A stretch of DNA of 64,000 nucleotides from Saprospiraceae bacterium (lineage in GTDB: Bacteria; Bacteroidota; Bacteroidia; Chitinophagales; Saprospiraceae), in NCBI GenBank assembly GCA_028285085.1, contig JANQQI010000104.1, positions 1 through 64,000 on the forward strand, written 5' to 3'. Shown here in pieces: positions 36,186 to 44,420 of this stretch. The position numbers and the translations under genes are program-made. The stretch's first letter is position 1. Each line of letters starts with the position of its first letter. A model generated the notes under the pieces. It was not told the DNA's origin. It did no database searches and saw only the letters and a program-made list of their open reading frames with translations.

Positions 36186-36635
36186 ATGTTAAAAGTTCAA
36201 TTATTTGTTACCATGCTTTGTGTTACTTGTGTTTGTATTAATGTATCCGGTCAGGATTTACACTGTGGTTCTTTCGAAGGCATTTGGGAAGGTGTCGAAG
36301 ATCTTGATACCACTTTGATCGACTTTTTACCAGCCGGACAGTTTCGGTACAAGGATATTGGAGAGGATGATTGGGAAGGTCCGGTGACTATTGAAAACCG
36401 ACAAGAAATCGTTTTACAATATGAATGTAATACCTCAGTTATTCCACATCGCCTAGAGTTGAAAATAGTCTTAAAAGCTACCGGTGATTTGGTTGAAACG
36501 ACACGTTGTATTTTTGAGTTTATCAGACCAGATCAAATGAGGCTTTGTTCAAATAATGGCGTAGAGGTAGAATTCCCTAAGGATTTTAATGAAGACGAAG
36601 CTGACTCCTGTCTTATATTGACGAGACGATATTAA
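36186..36635 (+). CDS. Hypothetical secreted protein, 149 residues
   Basis: This 149-residue protein has a signal peptide ending around CVCINVSGQ (residue 23). The rest is a small beta-rich domain with six cysteines (for example LHCGSFEG, YECNTS, TRCIFEF, RLCSNNG and DSCLIL) and recurring strand pairs (FEGIWEGVEDLD, GQFRYKDIG). Its size and the strand pattern suggest a lipocalin-like or small beta-sandwich fold, but I recognise no family. It is followed by 183 bp without a gene before the DUF1800 gene. It might be a stand-alone periplasmic protein. Confidence 0.65.
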   Translation: MLKVQLFVTMLCVTCVCINVSGQDLHCGSFEGIWEGVEDLDTTLIDFLPAGQFRYKDIGEDDWEGPVTIENRQEIVLQYECNTSVIPHRLELKIVLKATGDLVETTRCIFEFIRPDQMRLCSNNGVEVEFPKDFNEDEADSCLILTRRY

Positions 36636-36818
36636 AAGTTGAATTGAGCTACCTTCTTTAATTTCAGCCCGTTGAGAAATGGTAAATTCTTGCCTTTATT
36701 GAAAATAGTTTTCGATAAACGATAACGTTTATATGATCTTTTCTATCTATATTTAAATGTTTCCAATTTCCTGGAAGCCCACGCACTATATTGGCAAGAA
36801 TCGATCAAACTCCCAATC

Positions 36819-38459
36819 ATGGCCTCTTTAGCACCTTACAATGCTACTTTAGGTCGTCGCTTAGCCATTCACCTCCTACGCCGGGGCACTTATCGCTTCA
36901 CGGCGGCGCTAGTTGACGACTTTGCTTCTAAAACTGTCTCCGAAGCTGTTGAAAGTCTCCTTACAACTCCAAACCGACTCTTAGATGAACCCCTTGATTG
37001 GGAAACTGGAGATTACTGGGTAAATCTTGGTGTTGCCCCCATTAGTCCTGACTTTCGTTTACGACAGTACACGTCGGGTTGGTGGATAGACGAGGCATCG
37101 CATGACAATTCAATTCGACACAAGCTCATCTTCTTTCTCCATCAAAATTTCATCGTCAATGCTCAGTCAGGTTCGGCGCGACAGTTCTACGACTACCTCC
37201 AAATGCTTTTTTACTTTTCGACGCGCAGCTACAAGGAACTGGCCAAGAAAATGACGATCGATAATACGATGCTGCGTTATTTAAATGGGACTCAAAACAC
37301 TGACAACAATCCCAACGAGAACTACGCCCGTGAGTTTTTTGAACTTTTCACCATTGGTAAGGGGTCACAAATCGGTCCCGGCGATTATACCAATTATACC
37401 GAGGATGATATCCAAGAAGCCTCGAAACTCCTTTCGGGTTTTAAGCAAACGAATCGACCATTAGGTGGTGATCCCTTGTATTTTGATAATGAAATCAAAG
37501 TTCAGCTCGGCCGAGCGCAATATAGTCAGCACGATACTTCGGATAAAACCTTTAGTGCCGCCTTTGGCAGTCAAACCATCACTGGTGCCGTAGATGCGGA
37601 TGATATGTTCAGAGAGTTGGATGATTTCGTTGAAATGGTCTTCGGGGAAATAGAAACAGCACGAAATATCTGTCGCAAATTATATCGCTATTTCGTGCGG
37701 GACAAAATCAGCGAAGAAGTCGAAACGGATATTATTCAGCCACTTGCGCAGACCTTATTCGACAATGATTATGAACTCCTACCTACAATCAGCCAATTGT
37801 TGAAAAGCGAGCATTTCTACGATCAAGACGATAGCGATGCTACGGATAATATCGTAGCCAGCATTGTGAAGTCGCCGCTTGAAATCCTGGCTCCTACCAT
37901 TAGCTTTTTTGAGATTGATATTCCCGATCCATTTACTGACGGAGAAAATCACTATCACAATTGGTACAAACGCACCGTTCGTGATACTCTATTTATCATC
38001 GCCGGGTTTAATATCCATAACCCAGATTCAGTCGCCGGATATCCAGCTTATTATCAAGAACCCGGTTTTTCCGAAAACTGGTTCAATGGAAGTACCTTGA
38101 TTCCACGCTACAAAAATGCAGAGGTATTACTAACCGGGGAACGCGTACTGCAGGGCGGTGACAACGGCGGTGTACAATTGGACATCGTAGATTTTGTTGC
38201 TAATTCAGGATTATTCTCTGATCCAAGTGATGGTACTGCACTGCTGACCACTCTTACAGATTACCTGTTTGCGGAGCCCTTGACGGCAGAACGCTTCACT
38301 TACTTTTTGAACGATATTTTTCTGGACGAGCTATCGTTAATCAACTGGTTTTTTGAGTGGCAAAATTACGTCAACACGCAAGACGATAGTTCGGTAAAAA
38401 TTCCTTTGGAACGCCTGTTTACCGCTTTGATTTCGTCACAGGAATATCAATTGATGTAA
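36819..38459 (+). CDS. DUF1800 family protein
   Basis: This 546-residue protein has the DUF1800 pattern: a helical N-terminus with LGRRLAIHLLRRGTYRFT, a central FFLHQNFIVN segment, the diagnostic NENYAREFFELFTIGKG motif (about 165-181) and a C-terminal KSPLEILAPTISFF region. It has no obvious signal peptide. DUF1800 proteins are usually encoded next to a DUF1501 protein, as here, where that gene follows after 45 nt. The pair is widespread in Bacteroidota, Planctomycetota and marine Proteobacteria. The biochemical function is unknown. A role in handling an extracellular polymer is often supposed but not shown here. Confidence 0.9.
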   Translation: MASLAPYNATLGRRLAIHLLRRGTYRFTAALVDDFASKTVSEAVESLLTTPNRLLDEPLDWETGDYWVNLGVAPISPDFRLRQYTSGWWIDEASHDNSIRHKLIFFLHQNFIVNAQSGSARQFYDYLQMLFYFSTRSYKELAKKMTIDNTMLRYLNGTQNTDNNPNENYAREFFELFTIGKGSQIGPGDYTNYTEDDIQEASKLLSGFKQTNRPLGGDPLYFDNEIKVQLGRAQYSQHDTSDKTFSAAFGSQTITGAVDADDMFRELDDFVEMVFGEIETARNICRKLYRYFVRDKISEEVETDIIQPLAQTLFDNDYELLPTISQLLKSEHFYDQDDSDATDNIVASIVKSPLEILAPTISFFEIDIPDPFTDGENHYHNWYKRTVRDTLFIIAGFNIHNPDSVAGYPAYYQEPGFSENWFNGSTLIPRYKNAEVLLTGERVLQGGDNGGVQLDIVDFVANSGLFSDPSDGTALLTTLTDYLFAEPLTAERFTYFLNDIFLDELSLINWFFEWQNYVNTQDDSSVKIPLERLFTALISSQEYQLM

Positions 38460-38504
38460 GTCTACTGGTTCTCATCCCATTTTTCACGTTCTAATTCTCA
38501 TCCA

Positions 38505-40442
38505 ATGAAACGCCGCCATTTTCTTAAAAATATAGGTCGCCTCTCGGCTGCTCCACTTATTCTACAAGGTCTGCCAATTCGTTCTTTTGCTACCGCAAGT
38601 ATGCTTCCTTTGCTTAACTGTCAAGGGATTGATGACCGGGTGCTTGTTGTCTTATTCTTAAAAGGAGGTAACGACGGTATCAATACTTTGGTCCCAATTA
38701 ACCAATACGACACATATGCTAACATCCGTCCTGACATCGCGCTAGCCGATACCGGGTCCAACAGCATTATTAATTTGGATAACACACTCGCTATAGAAGA
38801 TCAAGTGGGGCTCCATCCATCCATGACTTCTTTCAAAAGCATGTACGACGCCGCGCAGGCCAATTTAATTCAGGCCGTCGGCTATCCGCAGTATAACCAA
38901 TCGCATTTTAAGTCCACAGATTTATGGCTATCAGGTGGTGATGGCACCCCGGCTAATTTCAACCTGACCAGTGGTTGGATGGGGCGTTATCTAGAGTCAG
39001 CCTATCCGGGCATTAATGGCTTTCCAACTACAGATTTTCCTGACCCTTTGGGCATCCAACTCGGTGATATTAAATCATCATTAGGCTTTCACAATCACTT
39101 TCAGGAATATGTCGCCACCAATTTGACCAATCAAAATCCGGGCGACTTATTTGGCCTGCTTAATGGCTTAGGTACTGCTCCTCACGATATTGTGCCGGAT
39201 TCCGACTTCGGGGACGCCTTGGATTACATCATGGGCATAGAAAATAGTACCAATGCTTACGGAGAGCGTATTTCTACAGTCTATAACGCCGGTAGTAACT
39301 CCGGCACTACTTATCCCAATACCTACCTCGCTTCTCAACTCCGAACAGTAGCCCGCCTCCTCGATGGTGGTAGCCAAACGAAGATTTTCTTAGTACACCG
39401 TAGTGGTTTCGATACGCACGCCAATCAGGCTGTAGCGGGTAGTGCTCACACCGGTACGCACGCTAATTTGTTGGCAGATATTTTTGATTCTGTCAAAGCC
39501 TTTACTGAAGACCTCACCAACTTGGGATTAGAAAGTCGAGTGCTGACGACGACCTTCTCAGAATTTGGACGGCGTGCAACGCAAAACGGTAGTATTGGCA
39601 CTGATCACGGTACGTTGGCGCCGATGTTCATGTTTGGTTCATCGGTAGAGGCTGGTGTAAACGGCACGAACGTAGATCTCAGTAATTTGACCTCTAATGG
39701 TAATCTCACCGATAGTCTACAGTACGATTACCGCGAAGTATTTAAAACCTTGTTACAAGATTGGTTAGGTGCCGGAACTTTAATTTTGGATGAATCCCTA
39801 TTCGGGCCATTCAATAAAGTGCCAGCTTTAATTCATCCGGACGCAGTAGTCACTCCAGATTGTTATCTAGAACCTTTGGCGCCATTACCCATTACGCTGA
39901 CGCGTTTCAACGCACAACTGATCGAGGAGAAACAAGTGCTGCTCAGCTGGCAAACATCTAGTGAAATCAATCACGACTACTTTGAGATCGAGCGTAGCGC
40001 AGACGGAGAGACTTTTGATGCCATTTTTCAAACACCAGGGCGTGGAAGTGCCAATCAAATGACCAACTATGATACCGTCGATACCGAACCATTAGCTGGT
40101 ATCTCTTACTATCGTCTCCGTTCTACTGATCTGGATGGCACCACCACTTATAGCGAAGTTAAGGCGATTGAAATTCAAAGCCCCAACTTCCAACACGTGA
40201 AAGTCTACCCGAACCCAGCTGTTTTCGATATCAATTTGGTATTAACCAGTTCACAGCCAACCGAAGCCAGTGTTGCGCTTTACACGATCAATGGTCAAAT
40301 GGTACGCCAACAAAATTTAAGTATTCGAGAAGGGTTCAATAAGTTCAACTTGCCGGTAAATGATTTGCCTAACGGTACTTACAACCTAAAAGTCACCGAC
40401 CGAAGCGGAAGTAGTACACTGCCGTTTGTCGTTCAGCGATAG
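38505..40442 (+). CDS. DUF1501 family protein with twin-arginine-like signal and T9SS sorting domain
   Basis: This 645-residue protein begins MKRRHFLKNIGRLSAAPLIL, a Tat-like signal with RR-x-FLK. The DUF1501 domain (alkaline-phosphatase/sulfatase-like fold) spans about 40-455 with LVVLFLKGGNDGINTLVP, HRSGFDTHANQ and SEFGRRATQNG followed by a TDHGT motif. A fibronectin-like segment (about 465-560, LTRFNAQLIEEKQVLLSWQT) and a type A sorting domain (VYPNPAVFDINL onward, about 570-645) follow. The combination predicts export by Tat then type IX secretion. Together with the upstream DUF1800 gene (45-nt gap) it forms a probable operon. The enzymatic role is not known. Confidence 0.9.
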   Translation: MKRRHFLKNIGRLSAAPLILQGLPIRSFATASMLPLLNCQGIDDRVLVVLFLKGGNDGINTLVPINQYDTYANIRPDIALADTGSNSIINLDNTLAIEDQVGLHPSMTSFKSMYDAAQANLIQAVGYPQYNQSHFKSTDLWLSGGDGTPANFNLTSGWMGRYLESAYPGINGFPTTDFPDPLGIQLGDIKSSLGFHNHFQEYVATNLTNQNPGDLFGLLNGLGTAPHDIVPDSDFGDALDYIMGIENSTNAYGERISTVYNAGSNSGTTYPNTYLASQLRTVARLLDGGSQTKIFLVHRSGFDTHANQAVAGSAHTGTHANLLADIFDSVKAFTEDLTNLGLESRVLTTTFSEFGRRATQNGSIGTDHGTLAPMFMFGSSVEAGVNGTNVDLSNLTSNGNLTDSLQYDYREVFKTLLQDWLGAGTLILDESLFGPFNKVPALIHPDAVVTPDCYLEPLAPLPITLTRFNAQLIEEKQVLLSWQTSSEINHDYFEIERSADGETFDAIFQTPGRGSANQMTNYDTVDTEPLAGISYYRLRSTDLDGTTTYSEVKAIEIQSPNFQHVKVYPNPAVFDINLVLTSSQPTEASVALYTINGQMVRQQNLSIREGFNKFNLPVNDLPNGTYNLKVTDRSGSSTLPFVVQR

Positions 40443-40449
40443 CAGTGTG

Positions 40450-43107
40450 CTATTCGTCTTCTTCGATCAATTGCCGTAATTCATTGAGCTTCATCATACA
40501 CTCGATGGGCGTCATATTGTTGATGCTCAAATCCATCAGTGCTGCTTTTAGCTTGCCGGCAACAGGGTCAACCGTCTCGAAAATAGATAGCTGCATCGGC
40601 TCAGCGGGCATTTGCTGAAGTGCGGCTTGCAATTCTTCACCGGATTTGCCTTCGCTTAAGCTGATGGATTTTTGTTCGAGTTGCACTAAAATGTTACTAG
40701 CTCTTTCGACAATCGAACGAGGCATTCCCGCCAGGCGGGCAACGTAGATGCCAAAACTATGGTTACTCCCACCGGGTACGAGCTTGCGTAAAAAGATGAC
40801 TTTTTGTCCCACCTGTTTGGTGGCGATATTGAAGTTTTTGACCCGTGGTAACTTGTTTGCTAGCTCGTTCAGCTCATGATAATGCGTGGCGAAGAGTGTT
40901 TTGGGGCGAACGTTTCCATTGTTATGTAAATATTCCGCAATCGACCAGGCAATTGAAATCCCATCGTAAGTACTTGTTCCGCGACCAATTTCATCCAATA
41001 AGATCAGACTACGATCAGACACATTATTCATAATGCTTGCCGTTTCATTCATCTCTACCATAAAGGTCGACTCGCCGGAGGAGATGTTATCGGTTGCCCC
41101 TACCCTAGTAAACACCTTATCGACTAAGCCAATTTTGGCGGATTTAGCGGGAACATAGCTGCCCATTTGTGCCATTAGACAAATCAAAGCAGTTTGGCGT
41201 AGTAAAGCCGACTTACCAGCCATATTAGGCCCGGTAATCATCATGACTTGCTGCTCTTCGGTATCGAGGTAGACATCATTGGGAACGTAGCTTTCGCCTA
41301 AATCCAAATGCTTCTCGATCACAGGATGTCGCCCTTCCTCGATATTGATAGCCAGGCTATCGTTTATTTCGGGTTTGCAGTAATTATTCTTTAAAGCCAC
41401 ACGAGCAAATGACTGCAAACAATCGATCCGAGCAATCAGGTTCGCATTGTGTTGTACGGGCTCGATATAATCCGCTATATCCATAACCAGACGTGCAAAT
41501 AAGTCTTCTTCCAAAGCCAGAATACGCTCTTCCGCACCGAGAATTTTCGCCTCCAATTTTTTCAATTCGTCGGTAATGTAGCGCTCAGAGCCAGTTAGTG
41601 TTTGCTTTCGGGTCCACTCAGGAGGGACCAAGCCTTGATTCTTATACTTGTTAGTGACTTCGAGATAATAACCAAAGACATTATTAAAGCCAATTTTCAA
41701 ATTGGTGATCCCGGTTCTTTGCGCTTCGTTTTGCTGAATATCGAGCAGCAACTCTTTACTATTGTTGACCACGTTACGCAAATCATCCAGCTCTTCGTTA
41801 ATCCCATCGGCCATCACACCTCCTTTGGCCAAGTTGACGGGAGGCTCTTCTTTCAACTCTCTACCAATTTGTTCGCATAACTTCTGGCAAGGATTTAAGC
41901 CATCTCCGATTTTCTCCAAGTAGGTATTCCCACTTTTAGATAATACTGCCTTGATGGGATCGATCGCTAGTAATGCTCGCCTCAGTTGGACAATTTCGCG
42001 TGGATTGATCTTATTGAGCGGAACTTTAGAAATGAGTCGCTCCAAATCGCCAATTTCGCGGATTCGCTGCTCAATTTCGGTGCTCAAATCTGGTTGATCC
42101 AAAAAGAAATCCACCATATCAAGTCTGGCCTGAATCGCTTGTTGTTGTTTTAATGGCAACACGACCCATTTTTTCAACAAGCGCCCACCCATTGGTGATA
42201 CGGTCTGATCCAGAATCTGAATCAATGGTACACCGCTATCGTGTGGACTGTAAATTAGTTCCAAGTTTCGAATCGTAAACCGATCCAACCAAACATAACG
42301 ATCTGCTTGGATACGATTGATACGGTTGATGTGCTTGAGGTTATTATTTTCGGTAGTCGCTAGATAGTGTAAAACGGCTCCCGCAGCAATCTGTGCCTGT
42401 TCCAATTCCTCTACACCAAATCCTTTGAGGTTTTGTACCTTAAAATGGTCCGTCAGTTTCTCAGAAGTATAATCCTGAGTAAATACCCACTCATCAATCA
42501 AATAAGTATAAAATTTATCCCCAAAGTGCTTTTCAAAACTCTTCTTATGTCCTTTCGAAAAGATAACCTCAGAGGGCTGAAACCCCTGCAAGAGCTTATC
42601 AATATAGGTGGGTTGCCCCTCACTGACTAAAAACTCTCCCGTTGACAAATCAACAAAAGCGATTCCACAGTGACCTTTCTTGCCAAAACTAACGGAAGCC
42701 AAGAAATTATTGGTCTTATGATCCAATAGTTTATCGCTAGTGGCTACACCAGGCGTCACAATTTCGGTCACCCCACGCTTCACAATTTTCTTCTCTTTGG
42801 AGGGCTTTTCGAGCTGCTCACAGATTGCCACTCTAAAGCCCGAACGCACCAAGCGTGGCAGATACATATCCAAAGAGTGGTACGGAAAACCAGCCAGTTC
42901 AATATCGCTTCCACCGTTGTTTCGCTTGGTTTGAATAATACCCAGCACCTGAGCCGCTGTCACCGCATCTTCACCAAAGGTCTCGTAAAAGTCACCTACC
43001 CGGAATAGCAGAATAGCATCGGGATATTTAGCTTTCACCGAGAAGTATTGTTTCATTAATGGCGTAACTTTTCCAGCCTTCGCCGTCTTGGTTTGCTTCT
43101 TGCTCAA
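40450..43107 (-). CDS. mutS: DNA mismatch repair protein MutS
   Basis: MutS recognises mismatches and small loops and starts repair through MutL. The 885-residue protein has the N-terminal mismatch-recognition domain with the GDFYETFGEDA motif (the Phe-x-Glu wedge, near residue 37-45), connector, core and clamp domains, and a C-terminal ATPase with Walker A GPNMAGKSALLRQ (about 626) and Walker B LILLDEIGRGTSTYDG. The C-terminal segment (MTPIECMMKLNELRQLI) corresponds to the oligomerisation tail. Length is typical for full MutS1. It is convergent with the DUF1501 gene, only 7 bp apart. Confidence 0.97.
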   Translation of the reverse strand: MSKKQTKTAKAGKVTPLMKQYFSVKAKYPDAILLFRVGDFYETFGEDAVTAAQVLGIIQTKRNNGGSDIELAGFPYHSLDMYLPRLVRSGFRVAICEQLEKPSKEKKIVKRGVTEIVTPGVATSDKLLDHKTNNFLASVSFGKKGHCGIAFVDLSTGEFLVSEGQPTYIDKLLQGFQPSEVIFSKGHKKSFEKHFGDKFYTYLIDEWVFTQDYTSEKLTDHFKVQNLKGFGVEELEQAQIAAGAVLHYLATTENNNLKHINRINRIQADRYVWLDRFTIRNLELIYSPHDSGVPLIQILDQTVSPMGGRLLKKWVVLPLKQQQAIQARLDMVDFFLDQPDLSTEIEQRIREIGDLERLISKVPLNKINPREIVQLRRALLAIDPIKAVLSKSGNTYLEKIGDGLNPCQKLCEQIGRELKEEPPVNLAKGGVMADGINEELDDLRNVVNNSKELLLDIQQNEAQRTGITNLKIGFNNVFGYYLEVTNKYKNQGLVPPEWTRKQTLTGSERYITDELKKLEAKILGAEERILALEEDLFARLVMDIADYIEPVQHNANLIARIDCLQSFARVALKNNYCKPEINDSLAINIEEGRHPVIEKHLDLGESYVPNDVYLDTEEQQVMMITGPNMAGKSALLRQTALICLMAQMGSYVPAKSAKIGLVDKVFTRVGATDNISSGESTFMVEMNETASIMNNVSDRSLILLDEIGRGTSTYDGISIAWSIAEYLHNNGNVRPKTLFATHYHELNELANKLPRVKNFNIATKQVGQKVIFLRKLVPGGSNHSFGIYVARLAGMPRSIVERASNILVQLEQKSISLSEGKSGEELQAALQQMPAEPMQLSIFETVDPVAGKLKAALMDLSINNMTPIECMMKLNELRQLIEEDE

Positions 43108-43768
43108 AACTGTGATTTGTTAGTTCAAGATGTGATCAAATGAGGAAGATTTATTGAGAAGTTTCATGTGTTAGAATCAATAGTTTTGATACCGTCTTCT
43201 CCTAAACTATCTCGGAAATCACACTTGAATGGACTATTTTTGAATGGCGACAAATATCGTGAATTTACCCTAAAGTAGTTGGACGGAATAACCAATATTC
43301 TATTTTTTTCAAGAATTTGAAATTTTCCTTAATTCTCTCTTCTTTAATGTCCATTCTGCAGCCAAATATCAGCAGATTACACATTGATTTTTGACAAATA
43401 ATAAGAATACGATTTATTTTAGAAAGAGGTGGTTCACACAAATTGTAATGCAAAAGCACATTATTTGCGGCAAAATCCTTTGCACATTCTGATCTCAATC
43501 GTCATCAGAATTAAATGCACCCATTTTTGAAAAAGCACATTGGTACTTCTTTGTCAAACAGATGTAAAGTAAGTATTCAACAAAACCACACAAACAACTA
43601 ATAATCAGCACCTTAAATCAAATTCAATTTTCCGTTCTGAGTCTAAAACCTCTCAGTTGAGCATTGCCCAAAAAATCAAGCATTTACTTCTAGCTTAATT
43701 ACAAAAGTTTATGTCAGTTCTTTATCTTTGCGCAAAATTTCATCTTCATTTAAATCACAACAGATAAT
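43108..43768. other. Intergenic region without a convincing gene (661 bp)
   Basis: This AT-rich gap lies between mutS and the divergent TerB-like gene. A 77-codon minus-strand frame (43265-43498) has a cysteine-rich, non-conserved-looking sequence and no clear start context, so I do not call it. An 11-nt direct repeat, AAAAGCACATT, is at 43452-43462 and 43531-43541. A -7-like element lies at 43723-43730. I see no tRNA or obvious structured RNA. Confidence 0.5.
43723..43730 (+). promoter_or_regulatory. -7 element candidate for the TerB-like gene at 43769
   Basis: TATCTTTG matches the TAnnTTTG consensus and ends 38 nt before the start codon. No good TTG is found at the usual upstream spacing. 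Confidence 0.4.
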
Positions 43769-44269
43769 ATGATTCCACTATTTGACGGACTGAATACCGA
43801 CGAGCAATCTTCTATGTTGGACGCCATCCCGCTGGTCACTATTCTTATTGCCGGAGCAGACGGCGATATTGATCATCAAGAACTGGAATGGGCTGAAAAA
43901 GTCACTAAAATTCGAAGCTATTCCTACCATGAGTCCTTACGTGATTTTTATCTCAAAGTAGGCGAAACTTACGGCGAGCGATTGAATCAAATGTTATCTG
44001 ATTTCCCCAAAGAAACCAGTGCACGTACCGAGGCTATTTCCGCACTTCTGGCTAAGTTAAATGATATCCTCGCTAAGCTAGATCCAAATTTGGCGCGCCG
44101 CTACCACAAAAGCTTGTTGAGCTTTGCCAAGCACGTAGCTAAGGCCTCCGGTGGCTTTTTAGGTATGGGTAGCATCAGCCGAGAAGAGGAAGCACTTTTA
44201 GGTCTAGAAATGATCCATCCTATTGAATTGGATGAAGAAGAAGCCACTGCCGAAGAAGAAGACCTCTAA
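43769..44269 (+). CDS. TerB-like helical protein, 166 residues
   Basis: This 166-residue acidic, helical cytoplasmic protein has an N-terminal part (LVTILIAGADGDIDHQELEWAEKVTKI, about 23-49) with the TerB-like DGxID(x)xE signature, the acidic metal-binding-type loop between two helices. The C-terminal part adds further helices and ends in an acidic tail (DEEEATAEEEDL). TerB domains occur in tellurite resistance and many unrelated contexts, often near membrane or proteolysis genes. A second TerB-like gene lies on the other side of the aminopeptidase gene (46933). A terminator follows at 44330. Confidence 0.7.
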   Translation: MIPLFDGLNTDEQSSMLDAIPLVTILIAGADGDIDHQELEWAEKVTKIRSYSYHESLRDFYLKVGETYGERLNQMLSDFPKETSARTEAISALLAKLNDILAKLDPNLARRYHKSLLSFAKHVAKASGGFLGMGSISREEEALLGLEMIHPIELDEEEATAEEEDL

Positions 44270-44329
44270 CAACGCTAGATAAGAGCAAGACACTCTAAGA
44301 AATTATATACAAGCGTACAATTCGCGACA

Positions 44330-44364
44330 GAGGGAAACAAAAGCTATTTGTTTCCCTCTTTTTA
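44330..44364 (+). terminator. Rho-independent terminator after the TerB-like gene
   Basis: This is a perfect 13-bp stem (44330-44342 with 44348-44360), 5-nt loop, followed by TTTTATT. It lies 60 nt after the stop codon. Confidence 0.88.
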
Positions 44365-44420
44365 TTCCCTATAATCACAAAAAAAACAGATATTCAAGAA
44401 ATCAACTAAACGTATTAGAT

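Noticed and set aside
43265..43498. 77-residue minus-strand frame upstream of mutS
   Set aside because: No start context, Cys-rich random-looking composition, no family signal; probably spurious.
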